From Mycobacterium sp. 852013-51886_SCH5428379 (GTDB lineage Bacteria; Actinomycetota; Actinomycetes; Mycobacteriales; Mycobacteriaceae), in assembly GCF_001665575.1 (NCBI RefSeq), contig NZ_LZSU01000050.1, positions 29,447 to 93,446 of the forward strand: a stretch of DNA of 64,000 nucleotides, written 5' to 3'. The notes under the pieces were generated by a model that ran no database searches, was not told the origin of the DNA, and saw only the letters and a list, made by a program, of their open reading frames with translations. The position numbers and the translations under genes were made by a program. Positions 49,634-56,799 of the stretch are shown in pieces (the first letter of the stretch is position 1; every line of letters starts with the position of its first letter).

Positions 49634-49773
49634 CACACCCCCTTGTGTTCGGGCGGTTCACCGCCGTGGACCCCATCCGACCCTGCGGGGAGTGTAGCCG
49701 TCCGCCGACGCCCACTGAACCGTAAACCAGAACACGTTCTAGTTGCCCGGGCAAGGTTCGGCAAGGCGTTCAG

Positions 49774-49779
49774 TAGCCT
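49774..49779 (+). promoter_or_regulatory. Probable pptH -10 box
   Basis: TAGCCT lies 8 nt before GTG 49788 and 11 nt before GTG 49791. It supports a leaderless transcript for pptH-pptT-truB and a start at 49788. Confidence 0.45.
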
Positions 49780-49787
49780 GGTGCGTT

Positions 49788-50750
49788 GTGGTGACATCAA
49801 GTCAGTCCCGGAATCGGCGGCCGATTCTGTGGGCGATCAGCGACCTGCACACGGGTCATGCGGGCAACAAACCGGTCACCGAGTCGCTGTACCCCGCCTC
49901 CGGTGACGACTGGCTCATCGTCGCGGGCGACGTCGGCGAGCGCACCGACGAGATCCGCTGGGCGCTGGATCTGCTGCGCAAGCGGTTCGCGAAGGTCATC
50001 TGGGTGCCGGGCAACCACGAGCTGTGGACCACCAAGAAAGATCCGCTGCAGATCTTCGGCAAGTCCCGCTACGACTACCTGGTGACGATGTGCGACGAGA
50101 TGGGCATCGTGACCCCGGAGCACCCGTATCCGGTGTGGACCGAGGAGGGTGGCCCGGCGACGATCGTGCCGATGTTCCTGCTCTACGACTACAGCTTCCT
50201 GCCGGCGGGCACCGCCACCAAGGCCGAGGGCCTCGCGCTGGCCCGAGAACGCAACATCGTCGGCACCGACGAATACCTGCTGTCCGCCGAGCCGTACGCC
50301 ACCCGCGACGCATGGTGCCGCGACCGGGTCGACTACACCCGCAAACGGCTCGACGAGCTGGACTGGATGACGCCGACCGTCCAGGTCAACCACTTCCCGA
50401 TGGTGCGCGAACCCTGCGACGCGATGTTCTACCCGGAGTTCGCGCTGTGGTGCGGGACGACGGCGACCGCCGACTGGCACACCCGGTACAACGCGGTGTG
50501 CTCGGTCTACGGTCACCTCCACATTCCGCGCACCACCTGGTATGACGACGTGCGCTTCGAAGAGGTGTCGGTCGGCTATCCGCGAGAGTGGCGGCGCCGC
50601 AAGCCCTATCGCTGGCTGAGGCAGATCCTGCCGGACCCCAACTACGTGCCCGGCTACCTCAACGAGTTCGGCGGACACTTCGAGATCACCCAGGAGATGC
50701 GGGAGAACGCGCAGAGGATGCAGGAGCGGATCAGGGAGCGGCGGGCGTGA
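49788..50750 (+). CDS. pptH: Phosphopantetheinyl hydrolase, calcineurin-type metallophosphoesterase
   Basis: 320 aa. Metal motifs are present: ISDLHTGH (about residues 17-24), VAGDVGER, WVPGNHELW, VNHFPMVR and the closing GHLHIPRTT. The M. tuberculosis homologue Rv2795c (PptH) removes 4'-phosphopantetheine from acyl carrier proteins, reversing PptT. Here too it directly precedes pptT, overlapping by GTGA. The start at GTG 49788 (or 49791) follows from the -10 box; the frame above is open to 49743. Confidence 0.9.
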   Translation: MVTSSQSRNRRPILWAISDLHTGHAGNKPVTESLYPASGDDWLIVAGDVGERTDEIRWALDLLRKRFAKVIWVPGNHELWTTKKDPLQIFGKSRYDYLVTMCDEMGIVTPEHPYPVWTEEGGPATIVPMFLLYDYSFLPAGTATKAEGLALARERNIVGTDEYLLSAEPYATRDAWCRDRVDYTRKRLDELDWMTPTVQVNHFPMVREPCDAMFYPEFALWCGTTATADWHTRYNAVCSVYGHLHIPRTTWYDDVRFEEVSVGYPREWRRRKPYRWLRQILPDPNYVPGYLNEFGGHFEITQEMRENAQRMQERIRERRA

Positions 50751-51409
50751 CACTGCTGTCTGATCTGCTCGGCGCCGGACGCGTCGTCACCGCCGAACGC
50801 TTCGACGATCCGCCCGAGGCCGCACCGCTGCCCGAGGAGGAGCCGCTGATCGCGCGGTCGGTGGTCAAGCGGCGCAACGAATTCGTCACTGTGCGGTACT
50901 GCGCCCGGCAGGCACTCGGCGAACTCGGCCTGCCGCCCGCGCCGATCCTCAAGGGCGACAAGGGTGAACCGTGCTGGCCCGACGGGGTGGTCGGGAGCCT
51001 CACCCACTGCGACGGCTTCCGCGGTGCGGCCGTCGCCCGCACCGGCGACGCCCGCTCGATCGGCATCGACGCCGAACCGCACGACACGCTGCCCAAGGGT
51101 GTACTCGACGCGATCAGCCTGCCCGTCGAACGCCATGAGCTCTCGGCGCTGCCGCCGGGTCTGCACTGGGACCGGATTCTGTTCTGCGCCAAGGAGGCGA
51201 CGTACAAGGCGTGGTTCCCGCTCACCCACCGGTGGCTGGGGTTCGAGGACGCCCACATCACCTTCGACGTCGACGGGGCCGGGCAGACCGGCCGGTTCGT
51301 CTCGCGTGTGCTGATCGATCCGGCGGCCGAGCACGGCCCGCCTCTGACCACGCTGACCGGGCGCTGGACGGTGCGGGACGGGCTGGCGCTCACGGCGATC
51401 GTGCTGTGA
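50747..51409 (+). CDS. pptT: 4'-phosphopantetheinyl transferase PptT
   Basis: 220 aa, Sfp-type. It loads phosphopantetheine from CoA onto carrier domains of polyketide and peptide synthases and fatty-acid synthase I. The Mg2+-binding motif SIGIDAEPH is at about residues 104-112, and the second, FCAKEATYKAW, at about 146-156. It is essential in M. tuberculosis (Rv2794c). Start GTG 50747 overlaps pptH and its stop overlaps truB, so the three are coupled. Confidence 0.94.
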   Translation: MTLLSDLLGAGRVVTAERFDDPPEAAPLPEEEPLIARSVVKRRNEFVTVRYCARQALGELGLPPAPILKGDKGEPCWPDGVVGSLTHCDGFRGAAVARTGDARSIGIDAEPHDTLPKGVLDAISLPVERHELSALPPGLHWDRILFCAKEATYKAWFPLTHRWLGFEDAHITFDVDGAGQTGRFVSRVLIDPAAEHGPPLTTLTGRWTVRDGLALTAIVL

Positions 51410-52308
51410 GCGGGTCCAAGGGACCGGCGCCCCCTGCCGGGCTGGTCGTGGTCGACAAGCCGGCCGGGATGACCAGTCACGACGTGGTGGGCCGGTGCCG
51501 GCGCATCTTCGGCACCCGCAAAGTCGGGCACGCCGGCACCCTGGACCCGATGGCCACCGGGGTGCTCGTCATCGGCATCGAACGCGCCACCAAACTGCTC
51601 GGTCTGCTCACCGCGACCGACAAGTCCTACGACGCGACGATCCGGTTGGGACAGACCACCACGACCGAGGACGCCGAGGGCGAGATCGTCACCACCACAC
51701 CGGCGTCGGGGGTGACCGACGCCGCGATCACCGAGGCGGTCGCGGCGCTGCGCGGGCCGATCGAACAGGTGCCGTCGGCGGTCAGTGCGATCAAGATCGC
51801 GGGCAAACGCGCCTACGCGCTCGTGCGCGAAGGGCAGGCGGTGGAGCTGGCCGCCCGGCCGGTGCGCATCGAGCGTTTCGACGTGCTCGCCGTCCGGCGC
51901 CACGGCGAGTTCGTGGACGTGGAGGTCACCGTCGACTGTTCCAGCGGTACCTACATCCGCGCGCTCGCGCGCGACGTCGGCGCGGCGGTCGGCGTGGGTG
52001 GCCACCTGACGGCGCTGCGCCGCACCCGGGTGGGGCGGTTCGGTCTCGACCAGGCCCACGGTCTCGACGCGCTGGCCGAACATCCGGTGCTCAGTCACCC
52101 GCTCGACGAGGCGTGTCTACTGGCGTTCCCGCGGCGCGAGCTCAGCGCCGACGAGGCGGAGTCGGCGCGTCATGGCAGGGCACTGACCCCCGCGGGCATC
52201 GACGGCGTCTACGCGGCGACCGCCCCCGACGGTTCGGTGATAGCACTCCTCGAGGACGGCGCGCAGCGCACGAAATCGGTCGTGGTGATCCGGCCCGCGA
52301 CGCTGTAG
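51406..52308 (+). CDS. truB: tRNA pseudouridine-55 synthase
   Basis: 300 aa. It makes pseudouridine 55 in the T-loop of tRNAs. The catalytic aspartate lies in VGHAGTLDPMATGVL (about residues 41-55), and LVVVDKPAGMTSHDVV is the family start. The typical C-terminal PUA domain is only partly represented, as in other actinobacterial TruB proteins. It meets mntR tail to tail with one base between stops. Confidence 0.95.
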   Translation: MSGSKGPAPPAGLVVVDKPAGMTSHDVVGRCRRIFGTRKVGHAGTLDPMATGVLVIGIERATKLLGLLTATDKSYDATIRLGQTTTTEDAEGEIVTTTPASGVTDAAITEAVAALRGPIEQVPSAVSAIKIAGKRAYALVREGQAVELAARPVRIERFDVLAVRRHGEFVDVEVTVDCSSGTYIRALARDVGAAVGVGGHLTALRRTRVGRFGLDQAHGLDALAEHPVLSHPLDEACLLAFPRRELSADEAESARHGRALTPAGIDGVYAATAPDGSVIALLEDGAQRTKSVVVIRPATL

Positions 52309-52309
52309 G

Positions 52310-53026
52310 TCAGCTCGCTACGACCCAGATTGCCTGCGCCGCAGGCGATCCCAAGTCGACAGTGGCGTCCTCGGCCGCGTCGTCGCTGGAGGCGCTCGCC
52401 GGCTTCTCGATCGCGACCGTGATCAGCCCGGCGAAGTCGCGCCGCGCCACCACCCGCAGCCGGGAATCCAGGCTGATGCCGACACTGTCGAAGTACCGGA
52501 GCATCTCCGGATCGGCATCGGAGATCCGGGCGACCGTCCCCGCGTCGCCGTCCTCGCACGCCGACAGTTGACGCGCCGGCGGGGTGGGCACCTGACCGTC
52601 GGCGGCCGGGATCGGGTCGCCGTGCGGATCGCGGGTGGGGTGGCCCAGTTTGGCGTCGATGGCCATCAGCATCCGGTCGGATACGGCGTGCTCGAGCACC
52701 TCGGCCTCGTCGTGCACCTCGTCCCAGCTGTAGCCGAGCTCGTTGACCAGGAAGGTCTCCATCAGCCGGTGCCGGCGCACCATCTGCAGCGCGGCGTGCC
52801 TGCCGTCGTCGGTGAGGGTGACCGCGCCGTACTTCTCGTGGTTCACCAGCCCCTGGTCGGCCAGTTTGCGGATGGACTCCGAGGCCGTCGACGCCGAGAC
52901 GCCGAGCCGCTCGGCCAGCAGCTTCGTGCTGACCTTCTCATGGGACCACTCCTGCGCGGTCCAGATGACCTTCAGGTAGTCCTGCGCGACCGTCGTCAGA
53001 TCGCGCGGGTTGCCATCGGGACTCAC
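52310..53026 (-). CDS. mntR: DtxR/MntR-family manganese-dependent repressor
   Basis: 238 aa. The winged helix (residues about 8-70; DYLKVIWTAQEWSHEKVSTKLLAERLGVSASTASESIRKLADQGL) is followed by the metal-binding dimer domain (RRHRLMETFLVNELGYSWDEVHDEAEVLEHAVSD) and a C-terminal SH3-like FeoA domain. It matches Rv2788 (SirR/MntR), which represses Mn import. The start GTG 53026 is 8 nt after TAAACT; the frame continues to 53962 only as antisense of ribF. Confidence 0.9.
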   Translation of the reverse strand: MSPDGNPRDLTTVAQDYLKVIWTAQEWSHEKVSTKLLAERLGVSASTASESIRKLADQGLVNHEKYGAVTLTDDGRHAALQMVRRHRLMETFLVNELGYSWDEVHDEAEVLEHAVSDRMLMAIDAKLGHPTRDPHGDPIPAADGQVPTPPARQLSACEDGDAGTVARISDADPEMLRYFDSVGISLDSRLRVVARRDFAGLITVAIEKPASASSDDAAEDATVDLGSPAAQAIWVVAS

Positions 53027-53034
53027 AGTCGTGA

Positions 53035-53101
53035 AGTTTAGGCACTCATCATCTGAAGCGGGGCACCAGCGCGGCCAACCGCGCGGTTCGCGCCGTAGGC
53101 T
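53035..53101. promoter_or_regulatory. Divergent mntR and ribF -10 boxes
   Basis: Minus-strand TAAACT (53040-53035) lies 8 nt before mntR. Plus-strand TAGGCT (53096-53101) lies 6 nt before the ribF GTG 53108. Both transcripts look leaderless. No clear MntR palindrome was seen between them. Confidence 0.55.
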
Positions 53102-53107
53102 GACACC

Positions 53108-54085
53108 GTGCAGCGCTGGCGGGGTCAGGACGAGATTCCGACCGACTGGGGCCGATGTGTCCTCACCATCGGCGTGTTCGACGGTGTCCACCGCGGTCAC
53201 GCCGAGCTCATCAACCACGCGGTGAAGTCCGGCCGCTCCCGCGGAGTGCCGACCGTGCTGATGACGTTCGATCCGCACCCCATGGAGGTCGTCTTCCCGG
53301 GCAACCATCCCGCGCAACTCACCACGCTGGCGCGCCGCGCCGAGCTCGTGGAGGAGATGGGCATCGACGTCTTCCTGGTGATGCCGTTCACCGCGGACTT
53401 CATGAAGCTGACCCCGGAGCGCTACATCCACGAGTTGCTGGTGGAACGCCTGCACGTCGTCGAGGTCGTGGTGGGGGAGAACTTCACGTTCGGCAAGAAG
53501 GCGGCGGGCAACGTCGGTCTGCTGCGCAAGGCCGGTGAGCGGCTGGGTTTCGCCGTGGAATCGATGTCGCTGGTCGCCGAGCAACACCAGGCCGAGACCG
53601 TGACGTTCTCGTCGACCTACATCCGCGCCTGTGTCGACGCCGGTGACGTCGTCGCCGCCGGCGAGGCCCTGGGGCGTCCACACCGGGTCGAGGGCGTCGT
53701 CGTCCGCGGTGACGGACGCGGCAAGGGGATGGGTTTCCCGACCGCCAACGTCGCGCCACCGATGCACTCGGCCATCCCCGCCGACGGGGTGTACGCGGCG
53801 TGGTTCACGGTGCTGGGCCACGGTCCGGTGATGGGCACCGTCACCCCCGGCGAGCGCTATCAGGCCGCGGTGTCGGTGGGCACCAACCCGACGTTCTCGG
53901 GCCGGACCCGGACCGTGGAGGCGTTCGTCCTGGACACGGCGGCGGATCTGTACGGGCAGCACGTCGCCGTGGATTTTGTCGCCCGGATCCGCGGCCAGGA
54001 GAGGTTCAACTCGGTCGACGACCTGATCGAGGCGATGAACCGGGACACCGACCGTGCCCGGGCGATCCTGCGCGATTCTTTCTGA
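53108..54085 (+). CDS. ribF: Bifunctional riboflavin kinase / FAD synthetase
   Basis: 325 aa. The N-terminal nucleotidyl-transferase domain has the nucleotide motif TIGVFDGVHRGHAEL (about residues 18-32), and VVVGENFTFGKKAAGN at about 119-134. The C-terminal kinase domain (about 185-325) has RGDGRGKGMGFPTANV, with the PTAN motif. It converts riboflavin to FMN and FAD. It is the first gene upstream of rpsO, as in many bacteria. Confidence 0.95.
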   Translation: MQRWRGQDEIPTDWGRCVLTIGVFDGVHRGHAELINHAVKSGRSRGVPTVLMTFDPHPMEVVFPGNHPAQLTTLARRAELVEEMGIDVFLVMPFTADFMKLTPERYIHELLVERLHVVEVVVGENFTFGKKAAGNVGLLRKAGERLGFAVESMSLVAEQHQAETVTFSSTYIRACVDAGDVVAAGEALGRPHRVEGVVVRGDGRGKGMGFPTANVAPPMHSAIPADGVYAAWFTVLGHGPVMGTVTPGERYQAAVSVGTNPTFSGRTRTVEAFVLDTAADLYGQHVAVDFVARIRGQERFNSVDDLIEAMNRDTDRARAILRDSF

Positions 54086-54100
54086 GACCCACCCCGCTGT

Positions 54101-54192
54101 TAGACTTCCGCGCTGTAACGACGTGTGCTGCAGTTCGCGGCGGCCGCGTCGGTTTGTTTGTTTCCACGCGGACCGAATGATGGAGTCGATTC
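54101..54192 (+). promoter_or_regulatory. rpsO promoter and leader
   Basis: TAGACT (54101-54106) is a probable -10, giving a leader of about 80 nt before ATG 54193. In other bacteria S15 binds its own leader to repress translation; a conserved fold could not be verified here. A GGAG lies about ten bases before the start codon. Confidence 0.4.
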
Positions 54193-54462
54193 ATGGCGCT
54201 TACCGCCGAGCAGAAAAAAGAGATCCTGGGCCAGTACGGCCTGCACGACACCGACACGGGTTCGCCCGAGGCACAGGTGGCGCTGCTGACCAAGCGGATC
54301 TCGGATCTCACCGAGCACCTCAAGCAGCACAAGCACGACCACCACTCGCGTCGTGGCCTGCTGCTGCTGGTCGGCCGTCGCCGCCGGCTGCTCAAGTACG
54401 TCGCGCAGGTCGACGTGGCGCGCTACCGGTCGCTCATCGAGCGCCTGGGTCTGCGCCGCTGA
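54193..54462 (+). CDS. rpsO: 30S ribosomal protein S15
   Basis: 89 aa, the standard length. Typical sequence: LHDTDTGSPEAQVALLTKRISDLTEHL, then DHHSRRGLLLLVGRRRRLLKYV. It binds 16S rRNA early in assembly of the 30S platform. A strong hairpin terminator follows the gene. Confidence 0.97.
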   Translation: MALTAEQKKEILGQYGLHDTDTGSPEAQVALLTKRISDLTEHLKQHKHDHHSRRGLLLLVGRRRRLLKYVAQVDVARYRSLIERLGLRR

Positions 54463-54477
54463 CCTGATCTTTTTCCC

Positions 54478-54515
54478 ACGACGGGCCGGTTGTCTTCGGA
54501 CGACCGGCCCGTCGT
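54478..54515 (+). terminator. 17-bp hairpin terminator after rpsO
   Basis: ACGACGGGCC... pairs with ...GGCCCGTCGT around a TTCG tetraloop (54495-54498), with one G-T pair. The U-run (CTTTTT, about 54469-54474) lies before the stem, not after. It separates rpsO from kup. Confidence 0.75.
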
Positions 54516-54523
54516 CGTGGTGT

Positions 54524-54529
54524 TAGCAT
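54524..54529 (+). promoter_or_regulatory. Probable kup -10 box
   Basis: TAGCAT directly after the rpsO terminator would start a transcript near 54536 with a ~23-nt leader holding GGAGGGGG before GTG 54559. Confidence 0.45.
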
Positions 54530-54558
54530 TCGCTCCTTCGATCAACGGAGGGGGCCGT

Positions 54559-56487
54559 GTGCACACGCAGCCGGACAGGCCCCCCGCACGCACCGGCCCC
54601 TCGTCGATCCGCGCCGGTCTGGTGCTCGGCGCGCTGGGCGTGGTGTTCGGCGACATCGGCACCAGCCCCATCTACACCGTCCAGACGGTGTTCGACCCGA
54701 CCGATCCGCATCCGATCCCGCTGACCCTGCCGCACGTCTACGGCGTGGTGTCGCTGATCTTCTGGTCGATCATGGTCATCGTCACGCTGACCTACGTGAC
54801 GCTGGTGATGCGCGCCGACAACGAGGGCGAGGGCGGCATCATGGCCCTGATCACCCTGCTGCGGCGGCTGACCGGGACGCAGGGCCGTCGCTCGACGGTC
54901 GTCCTCGCCGGGCTGGGCCTGTTCGGCGCGGCGCTGTTCTTCGGCGACAGCATGATCACCCCGGCGATGTCGATCCTGTCCGCGGTCGAGGGTCTCAAGG
55001 TGGTGGACCCCGGATTCACGGACTGGGTGGTGCCGATCACCGCCGCGATCATCGCGGTCCTGTTCGCGGTCCAGCGCCGCGGCACCGCACTGGTGGGCAA
55101 GGTGTTCGGCCCGGTGATGCTGACCTGGTTCGTGGTCATCGGCGCGTGCGGCGTCGGCGGCATCCTGCAGCATCCGCAGATCCTCAAGGCGCTGTCGCCG
55201 CACTACGCCTACCTGTTCGTCACCGAACGCTTCGAGTACGCGTTCTTCGCGCTGGCCGCGGTGGTGCTGGCCGTCACCGGCGCCGAGGCGCTCTATGCCG
55301 ACATGGGGCACTTCAGCCGGCGGGCGATCACCCGCGCGTGGCTGTTCGTCGTGCTGCCCGCGCTCGCGTTGAGCTATCTGGGGCAGGGCGGACTGCTGCT
55401 CGGCGACCAGACCACGATCGACAACCCCTTCTTCCGCTTGCTGCCGGAGTGGGGTCAGCTCCCGATGGTGCTGCTGGCGACCGCCGCCACGGTGATCGCG
55501 TCGCAGGCGGTCATCACCGGGGCGTATTCGGTGGCGGCGCAGGCGGCACAGCTGGGCTATCTACCGCGGTTGCGCATCGCGCACACCTCCGAGAAGGCGA
55601 TCGGACAGATCTACGTCCCGTGGATCAACGGTGTGCTGTTCGTCGGGGTGCTGACGCTGGTGTTCGCGTTCCGCAGCTCCTCGGCGCTGGCCTACGCGTA
55701 CGGGATGGCGGTGACCGGCACCATCACCATCACCACGCTGCTGTTCTTCTACGTCGCCCACATCCGCTGGCGCACGCCGCTGTGGCTGCTGTTGCTCGGC
55801 GCGGTACCGCTGCTGACGGTGGACCTGACGTTCTTCGCGGCCAACCTGACCAAGTTCGTGCACGGGGCGTGGCTGCCGGTGCTGATCGCGACGGCCGCCT
55901 TCGTCGCGATGCTGACCTGGCAGCGCGGCAGCGAGCTGGTGATCAGCACCCGGCGCGACCGCGAGGGGCCCCTGCCGGAGTTCCTCACCATGCTCCGCCG
56001 CCACGATCCGCCGCTGGTGCGGGTGCCTGGCACCGGGGTGTTCCTCAACCGGACCGCGGAGACGGCGCCGCTCGCGCTGCGGGCCAATGTGCGGCACAAC
56101 CACGTCCTGCACGAAGAGGTCGTGATCGTCGTCGTCACCACCGAACCCGTGCCCCGGGTCGCCGCCGCGGACCGCGTCACCGTCGAGGACGTCCTCTACA
56201 CCGACGACGGGATCTTCACCGTGACGGCCCGATTCGGCTACATGGAGACCCCGAACGTGCCCGCCGCGCTGCGGTCGGTGGACCCGCAGCTGATGCCGCC
56301 GGTCGACCTCGAGCAGGCGTCGTACTTCCTCAACAAGCTGGAGCTGACCATCGGACCGGCTACCACGATGGCGCCCTGGCGCAAGCGGCTGTTCATCGCC
56401 ACCTCGTTCCTCTCCGCGGACACCTCGAACTCCTTCGGGCTGCCGGTGGACCGCACGGTCATCGTCGGCGCCCGACTCCCCGTGTGA
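54559..56487 (+). CDS. kup: KUP/HAK/KT potassium uptake protein
   Basis: 642 aa. The family signature GVVFGDIGTSPIYT is at about residues 27-40, followed by about 12 membrane helices (to about residue 460) and a cytosolic C-terminal domain of about 170 residues. It imports K+ with protons. GTG 54559 is preceded by GGAGG at a good distance; the frame above 54559 lies in the terminator. It is not present at this place in M. tuberculosis. It lies alone between rpsO and pnp. Confidence 0.92.
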   Translation: MHTQPDRPPARTGPSSIRAGLVLGALGVVFGDIGTSPIYTVQTVFDPTDPHPIPLTLPHVYGVVSLIFWSIMVIVTLTYVTLVMRADNEGEGGIMALITLLRRLTGTQGRRSTVVLAGLGLFGAALFFGDSMITPAMSILSAVEGLKVVDPGFTDWVVPITAAIIAVLFAVQRRGTALVGKVFGPVMLTWFVVIGACGVGGILQHPQILKALSPHYAYLFVTERFEYAFFALAAVVLAVTGAEALYADMGHFSRRAITRAWLFVVLPALALSYLGQGGLLLGDQTTIDNPFFRLLPEWGQLPMVLLATAATVIASQAVITGAYSVAAQAAQLGYLPRLRIAHTSEKAIGQIYVPWINGVLFVGVLTLVFAFRSSSALAYAYGMAVTGTITITTLLFFYVAHIRWRTPLWLLLLGAVPLLTVDLTFFAANLTKFVHGAWLPVLIATAAFVAMLTWQRGSELVISTRRDREGPLPEFLTMLRRHDPPLVRVPGTGVFLNRTAETAPLALRANVRHNHVLHEEVVIVVVTTEPVPRVAAADRVTVEDVLYTDDGIFTVTARFGYMETPNVPAALRSVDPQLMPPVDLEQASYFLNKLELTIGPATTMAPWRKRLFIATSFLSADTSNSFGLPVDRTVIVGARLPV

Positions 56488-56516
56488 GCCGAACCGGTCC
56501 TGCGGCACCCGCCATG

Positions 56517-56799
56517 TAGCATGGATGCGTTCGGCATCGATATGGAACACCGTTCACGTCGTGCCTGAACACCGGGTGCGGTCCTCGCGCTCCGCGAGAG
56601 CCGTTCCCGCGCGTCATGTCAGAGCCCGCCTGATCGGGCGGTCTTCGGTAGTGGTTGCCGGTAGCTGATGAGAACACTCCGGCAGCTTCGATCGACGGCC
56701 GTAGCCGCATCGGAGCCGGTGCTTCCAGACCCGTACAAGGTCGAATGCCGTGGCGACGCGAAACAGCTGAATGAATTCAGAGAGGCTGTACGGACGTCA
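56517..56799 (+). promoter_or_regulatory. pnp: Long leader upstream of pnp
   Basis: A 312-bp stretch without a gene. TAGCAT at 56517-56522 is a possible -10, which would give a leader of about 270 nt. It holds a hairpin CTCGCG/CGCGAG (56584-56598) and a GCCCG/CGGGC hairpin near 56630. PNPase leaders in enterobacteria form an RNase III site for autoregulation; here only the potential to fold is seen. The coding frame is open from 56668, but nothing before 56800 resembles the enzyme. Confidence 0.4.
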
